From assembly GCA_030635485.1 (NCBI GenBank), contig DAOVYS010000008.1:1-24950 (forward strand): a DNA stretch of 24,950 bases, read 5' to 3'. The translations under genes and the position numbers were made by a program. This stretch comes from Pseudomonadota bacterium. GTDB lineage: Bacteria > Desulfobacterota > Desulfobulbia > Desulfobulbales > DAOVYS01. Positions 1 through 7,185 of the stretch are shown in pieces. The notes beneath the pieces are model-generated. The model searched no databases, was not told the DNA's origin, and saw only the letters and a list, made by a program, of their open reading frames with translations. The stretch's first letter is position 1. The number at the start of each line of letters is the position of its first letter.

Positions 1-60
1 CGATCCCCGATCCCCGATCCCCGATCCCCGATCCCCGATCCCCGATCCCCGATCCCCGAT
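1..60. repeat. Tandem octamer repeat (CGATCCCC)n at window edge
   Basis: Seven perfect copies of the 8-bp unit CGATCCCC are followed by a partial CGAT. The array starts at the first base of the window, so its true length is unknown. It lies about 45 bp beyond the stop codon of the AmgK-like kinase gene. Perfect identity between units suggests recent slippage expansion or an assembly-sensitive microsatellite. No function is visible. Confidence 0.95.
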
Positions 61-105
61 AATTATAGCACAGGACAAAAAAATTTCAGGTGTAAATAAT
101 ATGAT

Positions 106-1161
106 TCACACGCTTTTTACAAACTCATCATTTTTTTCGAGTCTCGTCAGACTCTCTTCAACCAAATTCCGCAGGCACGGGAAAGGCGAGCCTTGACGCA
201 TCTGAAGAAGCCGATTGAGCGACTCGGCAGCCGGTTTGATATAAGGGGCAAAGAACGATTTTTTTCTTTTTTGTGAAAGAAAGGAAAAAGCGCCAAGTAT
301 CTGAAGATTCCTCTGAAGTGCTAGAAAGTAGTATCCTTTACAAAACCGGTCAGAATCAACCGGAATATATTTTTCAAGCAAGAAGAGATAATAAGAAAGC
401 AGATCGGATTGAAATTCAATGGAAAGTGATGCGTACGGATCTATCAGGAGTGATGCGAGATCATAACCAAGCGGGCCGAGACGCGCGCCCTGAAAATCGA
501 TAATCCTGATTCTTCCTTCATGCACCATGAGATTCCTTGACTGAAAGTCTCTGTGCAGGATAAAATCGGACGGTTCCTGCGCGACCCGGTCAGCCAGATA
601 ATGAAATTCTCCTTTGAGATCGCGTGAGCGGTCATCTCCACCCAAAAACTCCTGCCAGTACTCCCGAAAAAAATAGCCTGATTCCCTGTCAAGCATCACG
701 TTCCTGTCGTATCGGGCGGTGTCCCAACACCAGCGTGTATCAAAACCCTCTTTGGCCACTACCTGAAGGCGTACAAGTGAGCGGAGAGCCTCCTGATAAT
801 ATTTGACGACATCAGGGGATAAACCTGATGTCGTCACAAGATCATGGAGCTTGAAATTGCCGAGATCCTCAAAAAGCAGAATCCCTGATGATTCCTCAAA
901 GGCAAAGATTTCCGGAACCGGGACGCCCTGCGAATAAAGATGGGTCCCTATCCCGTGGCAGGCCCGAGCCTCCGCCATACCGGCAGGGTCCTCCAAGGGC
1001 AGGACCGCCAGAATACAAGCCCCGAGTTCGTGAGACACCCTGAAAAATCGCCTTTGGGAGCCGTCTCCGGAAACGGGGTCTGCCTGCCAGCCGGGGAATG
1101 TCTTGAAATCACTCCCTCTCAGCAGTTCAAAAACGGCACTGATCTGTTCCGATGACAACAT
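106..1161 (-). CDS. AmgK-like aminoglycoside phosphotransferase-family sugar kinase
   Basis: The protein has the choline kinase/aminoglycoside phosphotransferase fold. The catalytic loop reads HRDFQSRNLM and is followed by the metal-binding segment IIDFQGARLGPLGYDLASLL. An N-terminal GDGSQRRFFRV resembles the nucleotide-binding loop. In Pseudomonas, AmgK phosphorylates the anomeric position of N-acetylmuramic acid or N-acetylglucosamine, and MurU then makes the UDP-sugar. Here too a MurU-like gene lies immediately upstream, 99 bp away with this start, which supports a sugar 1-kinase role. The exact sugar is not known. I chose the ATG at 1161 (351 aa). A GTG ten codons upstream (end 1191) is also open, but that extension lies in a hairpin repeat, so it is probably not coding. 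It is the last gene of the lpx-containing minus-strand run. Confidence 0.8.
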   Translation of the reverse strand: MLSSEQISAVFELLRGSDFKTFPGWQADPVSGDGSQRRFFRVSHELGACILAVLPLEDPAGMAEARACHGIGTHLYSQGVPVPEIFAFEESSGILLFEDLGNFKLHDLVTTSGLSPDVVKYYQEALRSLVRLQVVAKEGFDTRWCWDTARYDRNVMLDRESGYFFREYWQEFLGGDDRSRDLKGEFHYLADRVAQEPSDFILHRDFQSRNLMVHEGRIRIIDFQGARLGPLGYDLASLLIDPYASLSIEFQSDLLSYYLFLLEKYIPVDSDRFCKGYYFLALQRNLQILGAFSFLSQKRKKSFFAPYIKPAAESLNRLLQMRQGSPFPCLRNLVEESLTRLEKNDEFVKSV

Positions 1162-1181
1162 GGTCTTGCCCGTAGTAATCA

Positions 1182-1203
1182 GGGCAGACACGCAGGTCTG
1201 CCC
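1182..1203. repeat. Hairpin repeat between the kinase and nucleotidyltransferase genes
   Basis: Arms GGGCAGAC and GTCTGCCC (8 bp, perfect) flank a 6-nt loop ACGCAG. The hairpin sits in the short gap between the MurU-like and AmgK-like genes and covers the alternative GTG start of the kinase. There is no U-tract on either side, so it is more likely a small palindromic repeat or mRNA-processing site than a terminator. Confidence 0.6.
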
Positions 1204-1259
1204 CTACCTTCTGCACCCCTTGAAACTCACAACCTGCAAACCCGCACAACCTGCAACGC

Positions 1260-2219
1260 CTATACGACTATAGTATCACTTAATACGGCCCCGGATTCCA
1301 CCTCCGCTCCGTCCCATACGACAACGCGGGTCAGGGTGGCGTTGTTTCCTATCTTTGCCCCCGGCCCGATTGAGACCCAGCCATTCAGTCGGACATCCGG
1401 GCCCATGATTGCGTCAGGACTTATAAAAAACGGATTACGTGTAACGGATTCCTCGATTTTCAGATTACATTTCTTATCGGTTAACAGAGCAGCGTGAAGA
1501 TCGAGGTAGTCGGCCGGAGTTCCTATGTCTGTCCAGAAATGGTCCTTTACCACAAAACCCTGGACTGTCTGGTCTCTGAGAATGAGTTCCCGGTAACAAT
1601 CAATAATATTATAAAAGGAATTGACCGGTATCTGATCGAGAATCTCCGGATTTATTACATGAATTCCGGTAAAGGCAAGTTTTTTTAGCCCATCTGAGTC
1701 TCTATGTTGTCCAACACCCTTCCGCGGCAGAGGCCCGAAACCCAAAATCCGCCCCTCTTTGGTCACTGAAACGTTGTTAAACCTGGGAGAGTCATGAAGG
1801 ACCAGGGTAACCGGATGGCCCGAGACAATATGATGCTCATACACCCGCGCATAATCGATATTATGACAGATATCACCGTTTGTGACCAGCACGGGCGCAT
1901 CACCGAAACAATGCCTGGCCATACGAAGTCCGCCCCCGGTTCCCAGTTCCCTCTCTTCCATTTGCACTCTGACGCCTGTTTCATGGCGTAAAAAATCTGC
2001 AATCTGATCGCGCAAATGAAAGGCGTTGACCACGATCGAACCGGCGTTCCGGCTATCACCTGTTTCCGTAGATGGAAATGGCTGACAAAGCTGTCTTATA
2101 ATCAAGGCGAGAAGCGGCCGGCCAAGAACCGGAAAAAGAGGCTTGGGACGCACCAGAGAATAGGGCCTGAGCCGAGTGCCCAGACCGGCTGCCAGGATCA
2201 TGGCATTAATGGAAATCAT
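1260..2219 (-). CDS. MurU-like sugar-1-phosphate nucleotidyltransferase
   Basis: This 319-residue protein starts with the nucleotidyltransferase signature AMILAAGLGTRLRPYS followed by RPKPLFPVLGRPLL, which carries the conserved lysine. A metal-binding aspartate lies in LVTNGDICHNID. The C-terminus (about 265-319) has hexapeptide-type repeats typical of a short left-handed beta helix. The family transfers a nucleotidyl group to a sugar 1-phosphate. MurU itself makes UDP-MurNAc in the peptidoglycan recycling bypass, and glucose-1-phosphate or mannose-1-phosphate enzymes share the fold. Pairing with the AmgK-like kinase downstream favours MurU-type function. It starts 27 bp after the lpxI stop, so co-transcription is likely. 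No strong ribosome site precedes the ATG at 2219. Confidence 0.8.
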   Translation of the reverse strand: MISINAMILAAGLGTRLRPYSLVRPKPLFPVLGRPLLALIIRQLCQPFPSTETGDSRNAGSIVVNAFHLRDQIADFLRHETGVRVQMEERELGTGGGLRMARHCFGDAPVLVTNGDICHNIDYARVYEHHIVSGHPVTLVLHDSPRFNNVSVTKEGRILGFGPLPRKGVGQHRDSDGLKKLAFTGIHVINPEILDQIPVNSFYNIIDCYRELILRDQTVQGFVVKDHFWTDIGTPADYLDLHAALLTDKKCNLKIEESVTRNPFFISPDAIMGPDVRLNGWVSIGPGAKIGNNATLTRVVVWDGAEVESGAVLSDTIVV

Positions 2220-2246
2220 CGGAGAAAAATTATAAAATTTAAGGTA

Positions 2247-3080
2247 CTAAAATTCCAGATCTCCATCCGGGAGTTCCTGGATTCCGACTACAACAATTCC
2301 TGCTTTGTCAGCCCGCCTTTTCACCTCTTTTCCGTCAAACAAGAGCGCATGTCCGGTCTCCACGGCAAGGACTTTTGCCTTGACCGATGCCATACTGTCG
2401 ATCGTATCGGTTCCAATGGCCGGCAGATCGAAACGAAAATCCTGGCCAGGCTTTTTCACCTTAACCACCACGGCCTTTTCACGCCCCAGAGCCCCGCCCC
2501 GTTTAATAGCGGCATCAGTACCTTCAATCGCCTCAATCGCCAGCACAGTCCGATCCCTCACAACTACACACTGGCCGATGTCCATCTCGCCGATCCTGCG
2601 TGCAATCCGCCAACCGAATCTGATGTCGTCAATCTGGGAAGCGGAAGGAGACTTTCTTGTCAGAATCCCTTTTGGGAAGAGAAGCTCTTTTAAATAAAGC
2701 GTGGATTCGACAACCTTGATTCCCTCTTTCTCCAGTTCACCTGCAATGGCCCGGAGAATGGCGTCATCCTGCCTGACATCGATCTTGTTCCAGAGTGAGA
2801 GACCCCTTAAATCCGGCAGGATATCATAAAAAATCCTTGTCTTGGTGATAGTGCCCAGAAAGACCGTGCGTCTGACATCCTCATTCCTGAAAAACTTGAT
2901 GATTTTGCCGAGCTGCCCAAGTTTTATCCAACAGAAACGGTCGGCCACCTCTTCAAGATCAGGCCTTGATTCACCTTTATGGGCCGCAATGACGACCTGA
3001 TGACCCTCTTCTCTGGCCGCCCTGGCAAATAGCAGGGGAAACTGGCCTCCTCCGGCAATGATGCCGATCTTTTCATTCAT
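2247..3080 (-). CDS. lpxI: UDP-2,3-diacylglucosamine pyrophosphatase LpxI
   Basis: LpxI hydrolyses UDP-2,3-diacylglucosamine to lipid X (2,3-diacylglucosamine 1-phosphate) and UMP, the fourth step of lipid A synthesis. It replaces LpxH in alphaproteobacteria, Desulfobacterota and others. The N-terminus KIGIIAGGGQFPLLFARAA is the family hallmark. The later stretch RFGWRIARRIGEMDIGQCVVVRDRTVLAIEAIEGTDA matches the catalytic C-terminal half (former DUF1009). Length is about 277 aa, as expected. The ATG at 3080 overlaps the lpxA stop by 8 nt (ATGAATGA), which suggests translational coupling. A TTG two codons earlier (3086) is also possible. Order lpxD-fabZ-lpxA-lpxI is the usual one for this phylum. 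Confidence 0.92.
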   Translation of the reverse strand: MNEKIGIIAGGGQFPLLFARAAREEGHQVVIAAHKGESRPDLEEVADRFCWIKLGQLGKIIKFFRNEDVRRTVFLGTITKTRIFYDILPDLRGLSLWNKIDVRQDDAILRAIAGELEKEGIKVVESTLYLKELLFPKGILTRKSPSASQIDDIRFGWRIARRIGEMDIGQCVVVRDRTVLAIEAIEGTDAAIKRGGALGREKAVVVKVKKPGQDFRFDLPAIGTDTIDSMASVKAKVLAVETGHALLFDGKEVKRRADKAGIVVVGIQELPDGDLEF

Positions 3081-3870
3081 CTCCAACCGTTCTCACTACA
3101 CCGCGTTTTGAACGCTTAAAAAAATCAACAAGCTTTTCAACAAGCTCATTACCGGGATTCTCTGCAATAGCCTTTGAAAGCGCCTCCTGCAAAAGAAGTC
3201 CTTTGGCCCTGAAGATAATTCGAAACGCCTTATTCAGCCCCTTGATTGTCTCCTCATCGATCCCGCAGCGCTTGAGCCCGATGCTGTTTATACGCGTAAC
3301 ACGCATCCCGGACCTGGTCCCGGCAAGGATAACAAATGGAGGCACATCCTGATTTATCCCTGAAAGCCCGCCGATAAATGCATGGGCGCCTATCCTGATG
3401 AATTGCTGAACAGCGACAAGTCCACCCATGGTAACATGATCTTCAACCTCAACATGCCCGCCTAAGGTAGCGGCATTTGCCATGATAACATGATCACCGA
3501 TGATGCAGTCGTGAGCTATATGGACATAGGCCATGAAGAGATTCTTACTGCCCACGGTCGTGACCTCGTGGCCGGAAAGCGTCCCTCTGTGCATGGAGAC
3601 ATATTCACGTATCCAATTATCATCACCTATCACAAGTCTGGTATCTTCACCATTGTACTTGATATCCTGAGGAGGAGCTCCGATTGCTGAAAACGGTCCT
3701 ATCCTGTTCCTCCGACCAATGGTTGTGGTCCCGGAAATGACCGTATGAGGGAGTATCTCGGTGTCGGCTCCGATCTTCACACCATTTTCTATCACCACAT
3801 AAGGTCCCACTGAAACCGAAGTATCCAGCTCAGCCCCCTTATCAATTATCGCTGTTGGATCTATTTTCAT
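3073..3870 (-). CDS. lpxA: Acyl-ACP--UDP-N-acetylglucosamine O-acyltransferase LpxA
   Basis: LpxA is the first enzyme of lipid A synthesis. It transfers a 3-hydroxyacyl chain from ACP to the 3-OH of UDP-GlcNAc in the cytoplasm. The 265-aa protein begins with hexapeptide repeats of a left-handed beta helix (IDPTAIIDKGAELDTSVSVGPYVVIENG). It contains FMAYVHIAHDCIIGDHVIMAN, whose His in HIAHD corresponds to the catalytic base. The C-terminal helical region (about 195-265) carries RINSIGLKRCGI and the usual acyl-binding helices. Length is normal. The MITE-like element at 3928-4068 separates it from fabZ, so expression from an upstream promoter must pass through that structured repeat. No clear ribosome site precedes the ATG. 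Confidence 0.95.
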   Translation of the reverse strand: MKIDPTAIIDKGAELDTSVSVGPYVVIENGVKIGADTEILPHTVISGTTTIGRRNRIGPFSAIGAPPQDIKYNGEDTRLVIGDDNWIREYVSMHRGTLSGHEVTTVGSKNLFMAYVHIAHDCIIGDHVIMANAATLGGHVEVEDHVTMGGLVAVQQFIRIGAHAFIGGLSGINQDVPPFVILAGTRSGMRVTRINSIGLKRCGIDEETIKGLNKAFRIIFRAKGLLLQEALSKAIAENPGNELVEKLVDFFKRSKRGVVRTVGDE

Positions 3871-3927
3871 ATTGATTGATGCACAAGTTTCCGGGTTGCT
3901 ATATCTTGATGAATTTGCAGAAAATTA

Positions 3928-4068
3928 GTAAATATTCGGCCACCCCATCTACATAAAAACAACGTCTTATGTAGGTCGGGTTAGGCTTCGCTAACCCCGA
4001 AAAAGGGCGGGTTTGGAACCCGCCCCTACAATTGATTTTATTAGGGAAAGGGTTGGCCGAATATTTAC
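3928..4068. mobile_element. MITE-like element with 15-bp terminal inverted repeats, copy 1
   Basis: The element is bounded by GTAAATATTCGGCCA (3928-3942) and its perfect inverse TGGCCGAATATTTAC (4054-4068). Inside are nested hairpins: GGGTTAG/CTAACCC at 3978-3997, GGGCGGGTT/AACCCGCCC at 4005-4025, and an outer GTAGG/CCTAC pair. It has no coding capacity. A near-identical inverted copy lies at 17917-18047. Terminal inverted repeats, a non-coding hairpin interior and dispersed copies fit a miniature inverted-repeat transposable element. No obvious target-site duplication is seen, and no transposase is present in the window. Its right end is 1 bp from the fabZ stop codon. Confidence 0.8.
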
Positions 4069-4069
4069 C

Positions 4070-4522
4070 CTACAGCGCTAGGGTTGCCATCAACTGTGAC
4101 TCAGCCACAAGCTTTTCATCCACAAATGCCTTTCCTTCGAGTTTGATAATTTTGCCTTTTGTCTTGAGAATTGTCAGTTCAAAAATCAGTTGATCTCCAG
4201 GCGTGACAGGCCGGCGGAACCTGGCTCGGTCCACGCCTGCAAAATAAAAAATTCTCTCAGCCCCGACCTTTTCAGGAAAGGAAAGTATGCCCAGAATACC
4301 GCCGATCTGGGCCATGCCTTCTAATATGAGTACACCGGGCATGACCGGCTGACCCGGGAAATGTCCTTGAAAATAGGGCTCATTCATTGAGACGTTTTTG
4401 AGTCCCACGATCTTGACCCCGAGTTCAATCTCCAGAATGCGGTCCACCATTACGAACGGATAACGATGTGGAAGCAATTTAAAAATTTCGTTAATATCCA
4501 GTTTTTCCGGAGCAGTATTCAT
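4070..4522 (-). CDS. fabZ: 3-hydroxyacyl-ACP dehydratase FabZ
   Basis: FabZ dehydrates 3-hydroxyacyl-ACP in fatty acid elongation and so competes with LpxA and LpxD for hydroxyacyl-ACP; its place among lpx genes is a common arrangement. The 150-aa hotdog-fold protein shows LLPHRYPFVMVDRILE with the catalytic His, and GHFPGQPVMPGVLILEGMAQ with the catalytic Glu. A good ribosome site (GAGG, 7 nt spacing) precedes the ATG. The gene is bracketed by two direct copies of a 16-bp sequence, GCCGAATATTTACCCT (4056-4071 and 4536-4551). The downstream copy includes the end of the adjacent repeat element and two bases of the stop codon. Identification is secure. Confidence 0.96.
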   Translation of the reverse strand: MNTAPEKLDINEIFKLLPHRYPFVMVDRILEIELGVKIVGLKNVSMNEPYFQGHFPGQPVMPGVLILEGMAQIGGILGILSFPEKVGAERIFYFAGVDRARFRRPVTPGDQLIFELTILKTKGKIIKLEGKAFVDEKLVAESQLMATLAL

Positions 4523-4535
4523 ATAATCCTCACAA

Positions 4536-4548
4536 GCCGAATATTTAC
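4536..4548. repeat. Solo copy of the repeat-family terminal sequence upstream of fabZ
   Basis: GCCGAATATTTAC matches the terminal inverted repeat of the element at 3928-4068 and is in direct orientation with that element's right end. The match continues as CCCT, giving 16 bp in common with 4056-4071. It lies between lpxD and fabZ with no second end nearby, so it may be a solo terminus or the remains of an element. Confidence 0.75.
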
Positions 4549-4602
4549 CCTGATCACGGCCCTTTTCTTTTTTTCAACATCATCCGACAAATCCAACCGG
4601 AA

Positions 4603-5667
4603 TCACTTATCTTCATGTTCTTCAGAGACATGACCGGCAGTAAAAATTTCAGCAACCTTTTTTTTGAGATTCCTTATATCGCGGACCAGATCCGGCAGCA
4701 TGGAAAATGCGTTTGACGCACGCAACCACTGTTTGTGCGGCATGGCAGGGAAACCGGAAACTATGACGCCATCTTCAACATCCTGCACAATACCTGTTTT
4801 CCCAGCCGCCATCACTCTGTTTCCGACCCGAGTCTGATCCGCCACACCGGTCTGGCCTCCCAACATAACACCTCTACCCAAAATCGAGCTGCCTGCAAGA
4901 CCGACCTGACCGGCCAGCAGGGATCCCTCCCCCACAGTTACGTTGTGGGCTATATGGACCAGATTGTCTATTTTAACCCCCTGCTTAATCCACGTCTTGC
5001 CGAAAGTGGCCCGGTCCACACTGACGTTTGAGCCTATCTCAACATCGTCATCGATCTGAACGATTCCAACATGAGGACGCTTCACGTGGCGGCCATGTTT
5101 ATCGGTCGCGTAACCAAAACCGTCACTGCCGATCACCGTACCGCTGTGGATAATAACGCGCGATCCGATCCTGCAGCCATTCGTGATTGTAACATTGAAA
5201 TGGAGAATAGAGTCCTCGCCGATCTGAACATCATCACCGATCACTGTTCCAGGGTTAATTACGACCCTTTTCCCAAGCAAGACCCTGTCGCCCAACACCG
5301 CCATGGGTCCGATTGTGACCTCATCAGGCAGACTACAGTCCGAACCCACGTGTGCGGAAGGACTTATTCCCTCTGCAACAAAGGGTTTCATCTGAAAATA
5401 ATTGTGTATGACCGCAGCCGCCCAATTTGGATCATGGACCATGATAACCGGCTTGTCCGCTTGTTCCAGCCCAGTCGGCACAATAACCGCGGAAGCCCCT
5501 GTCGTGGCTATCTGCGCGGAACGTTTAGGGCTTGTCACAAAGGTAACCTCACCCCTGGTTGCGGAATCGATATCCGACAAACCATGTATCAAGAGATTCG
5601 GATCGCCCTCAAAGGTTCCTTCGACCATTTCAGCGAGTTCTTTTAATGTTCTGGACTTATTCTCCAT
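4603..5667 (-). CDS. lpxD: UDP-3-O-(3-hydroxyacyl)glucosamine N-acyltransferase LpxD
   Basis: LpxD adds the N-linked 3-hydroxyacyl chain to UDP-3-O-acyl-GlcN, the third step of lipid A synthesis. The N-terminal uridine-binding domain (KELAEMVEGTFEGDPNLLIHGLSDI) is followed by a long run of hexapeptide repeats (about 105-300). The catalytic His region reads IKQGVKIDNLVHIAHNVTVGEGSLLAGQVGLAG, and a C-terminal helix follows. With the ATG at 5667 it has 354 aa, normal for the family. The frame stays open to 5796, but that 43-residue extension runs through the enolase terminator and is Cys/Phe-rich, so I reject it. A modest ribosome site (GTGAG) precedes the chosen start. It is the first lpx gene after eno. 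Confidence 0.95.
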   Translation of the reverse strand: MENKSRTLKELAEMVEGTFEGDPNLLIHGLSDIDSATRGEVTFVTSPKRSAQIATTGASAVIVPTGLEQADKPVIMVHDPNWAAAVIHNYFQMKPFVAEGISPSAHVGSDCSLPDEVTIGPMAVLGDRVLLGKRVVINPGTVIGDDVQIGEDSILHFNVTITNGCRIGSRVIIHSGTVIGSDGFGYATDKHGRHVKRPHVGIVQIDDDVEIGSNVSVDRATFGKTWIKQGVKIDNLVHIAHNVTVGEGSLLAGQVGLAGSSILGRGVMLGGQTGVADQTRVGNRVMAAGKTGIVQDVEDGVIVSGFPAMPHKQWLRASNAFSMLPDLVRDIRNLKKKVAEIFTAGHVSEEHEDK

Positions 5668-5700
5668 TGGTCTCACTGAAGCTTGAGGTACAAAGGGAGC

Positions 5701-5746
5701 AAAAAAACGGGCCGATTCCCTGAGAGGAAAACAACAGCCCGTTTTT
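5701..5746 (-). terminator. Rho-independent terminator after eno
   Basis: Arms AAAACGGGC and GCCCGTTTT close a roughly 24-nt loop that itself contains a small CCT/AGG pairing. On the minus strand the stem is followed by a run of seven T. It lies about 50 bp past the enolase stop and 34 bp before the lpxD start, so the lpx genes probably have their own promoter or depend on readthrough. Confidence 0.65.
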
Positions 5747-5792
5747 ATACAATAAAAGTTGCACAGGATGCAACAAAAAATGGTGCGATTTG

Positions 5793-7085
5793 TCAAAAAA
5801 TAAATCTAAATGCGCTCTTCCCTGCGTACCGGCCTGCAGCCCCGAGTTCATCTTCAATTCTCAACAACTGGTTGTATTTGGCAACCCTGTCGGTTCTGGA
5901 TGGTGCCCCTGTCTTGATCTGGCCCGTATTTAACGCAACGCTCAGATCCGCGATCATTGTATCTTCGGTCTCACCGGAGCGGTGAGAGATTATAGAGGTG
6001 AATCCGGCGCGATGAGCCATTTCCACGGCATCGATAGTCTCAGTCACCGTACCAATCTGATTCAGTTTAATCAGAATGGAGTTGGCGGACTTTTCCTTGA
6101 TCCCCTTTGCCAGTATCTTGGTATTGGTGACAAAGATATCATCGCCTACCAACTGAATCTTATCTCCAAGAACAGCTGTCATTTTATTCCACCCTTTCCA
6201 GTCACCCTCGGCCAGTCCGTCCTCAATAGAGATCAACGGATATTTCTTGACCCAATTCTGATAAAAGGCGATCATTTCGTCCACGGATTTTTTCGGCTTC
6301 TTTTCCGCGGAAAGAACGTAACATTTCTCTTTTGCGTTATATATCTCACTTGCAGCCACATCCAGACCAATGCAAAGGTCTTCACCAGGTTTGTATCCCG
6401 CCTTTACAATCGCCTCAAGGAGCGATTCCATGGCCTCTTCATTTGAACTCAGGTTAGGGGCAAAACCACCCTCATCGCCAACTGCTGTCTGATGTCCGGC
6501 CTTTTTCAGCACGGCCTTTAAGCTGTGAAAGGTCTCAACGCCCATTCTCAAGGCCTCGGCAAACGATTTAGCGCCCACGGGAAGGACCATGAATTCCTGT
6601 ATATCGACATTGTTGTCGGCATGTGCACCTCCGTTCAATACGTTCATCATAGGAACCGGCAGAATTTTGGCGTTGACACCGCCCAGATATGCAAAAAACG
6701 GCAGATCCAGCTCATCCGCCGATGCCCTGGCCACTGCCATGGAAACGCCCAGGATTGCATTGGCGCCCAATTTTTTCTTGTTTTCAGTGCCGTCAAGGTT
6801 CAACATTGTCTGGTCGATTATGACCTGCTGGGTTGACTCAAGTCCCACCACGCTGGAGGCAATCTTTTCGTTTACATTGGAAACAGCCTTCCGGACCCCC
6901 TTTCCCATATACCGTTTTTTGACCTTATCCCTCAATTCAAGGGCTTCTCTCTTGCCTGTGGAGGCGCCGGAGGGAACCAGTGACCTGCCTATGGCTCCGG
7001 TGTCAAGATAGACCTCAACCTCAACTGTAGGGTTTCCCCGCGAATCAAGAACTTCTCTTCCCAAAACACCGACTATCTCACCCAT
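5793..7085 (-). CDS. eno: Enolase
   Basis: Enolase interconverts 2-phosphoglycerate and phosphoenolpyruvate in glycolysis and gluconeogenesis; it is cytoplasmic and needs Mg2+. The 430-aa length is standard. Visible signatures are GREVLDSRGNPTVEVEV at the N-terminus, SGASTGKREALELRD (mobile loop), MMNVLNGGAHADNNVDIQEFM, the metal-ligand segments LISIEDGLAEGDWKGW and LVGDDIFVTN, the catalytic Lys in ILIKLNQIGT, and the signature SHRSGETEDT. A strong AGGAGAA ribosome site precedes the ATG. It lies 100 bp after pilC on the same strand and is followed by a terminator. All catalytic residues appear intact. Confidence 0.98.
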   Translation of the reverse strand: MGEIVGVLGREVLDSRGNPTVEVEVYLDTGAIGRSLVPSGASTGKREALELRDKVKKRYMGKGVRKAVSNVNEKIASSVVGLESTQQVIIDQTMLNLDGTENKKKLGANAILGVSMAVARASADELDLPFFAYLGGVNAKILPVPMMNVLNGGAHADNNVDIQEFMVLPVGAKSFAEALRMGVETFHSLKAVLKKAGHQTAVGDEGGFAPNLSSNEEAMESLLEAIVKAGYKPGEDLCIGLDVAASEIYNAKEKCYVLSAEKKPKKSVDEMIAFYQNWVKKYPLISIEDGLAEGDWKGWNKMTAVLGDKIQLVGDDIFVTNTKILAKGIKEKSANSILIKLNQIGTVTETIDAVEMAHRAGFTSIISHRSGETEDTMIADLSVALNTGQIKTGAPSRTDRVAKYNQLLRIEDELGAAGRYAGKSAFRFIF

Positions 7086-7185
7086 TTGACTTCTCCTATT
7101 CCTGATGTTGACAATTTTTTTAAAAAACGTTTCTAATGATTAAATTCGTTGTTCACTGTTTTCATTAGTCACTAGTCAATGTCCC

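Noticed and set aside
2016..2693. Long plus-strand open frame of 225 codons opposite murU-like and lpxI
   Set aside because: It is antisense to two well-identified genes, has no recognisable domain or ribosome site, and its composition is that of a complementary-strand shadow.
5071..5646. 191-codon plus-strand frame opposite lpxD
   Set aside because: The minus strand clearly encodes LpxD with hexapeptide repeats; the repeats themselves keep the opposite frame open.
5668..5796. 43-residue N-terminal extension of LpxD
   Set aside because: It runs through the eno terminator, is Cys/Phe-rich, and would overlap the end of eno; the ATG at 5667 gives the standard LpxD length.
5982..6446. 154-codon plus-strand frame opposite eno
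   Set aside because: It is antisense to a fully conserved enolase and matches no family I recognise.
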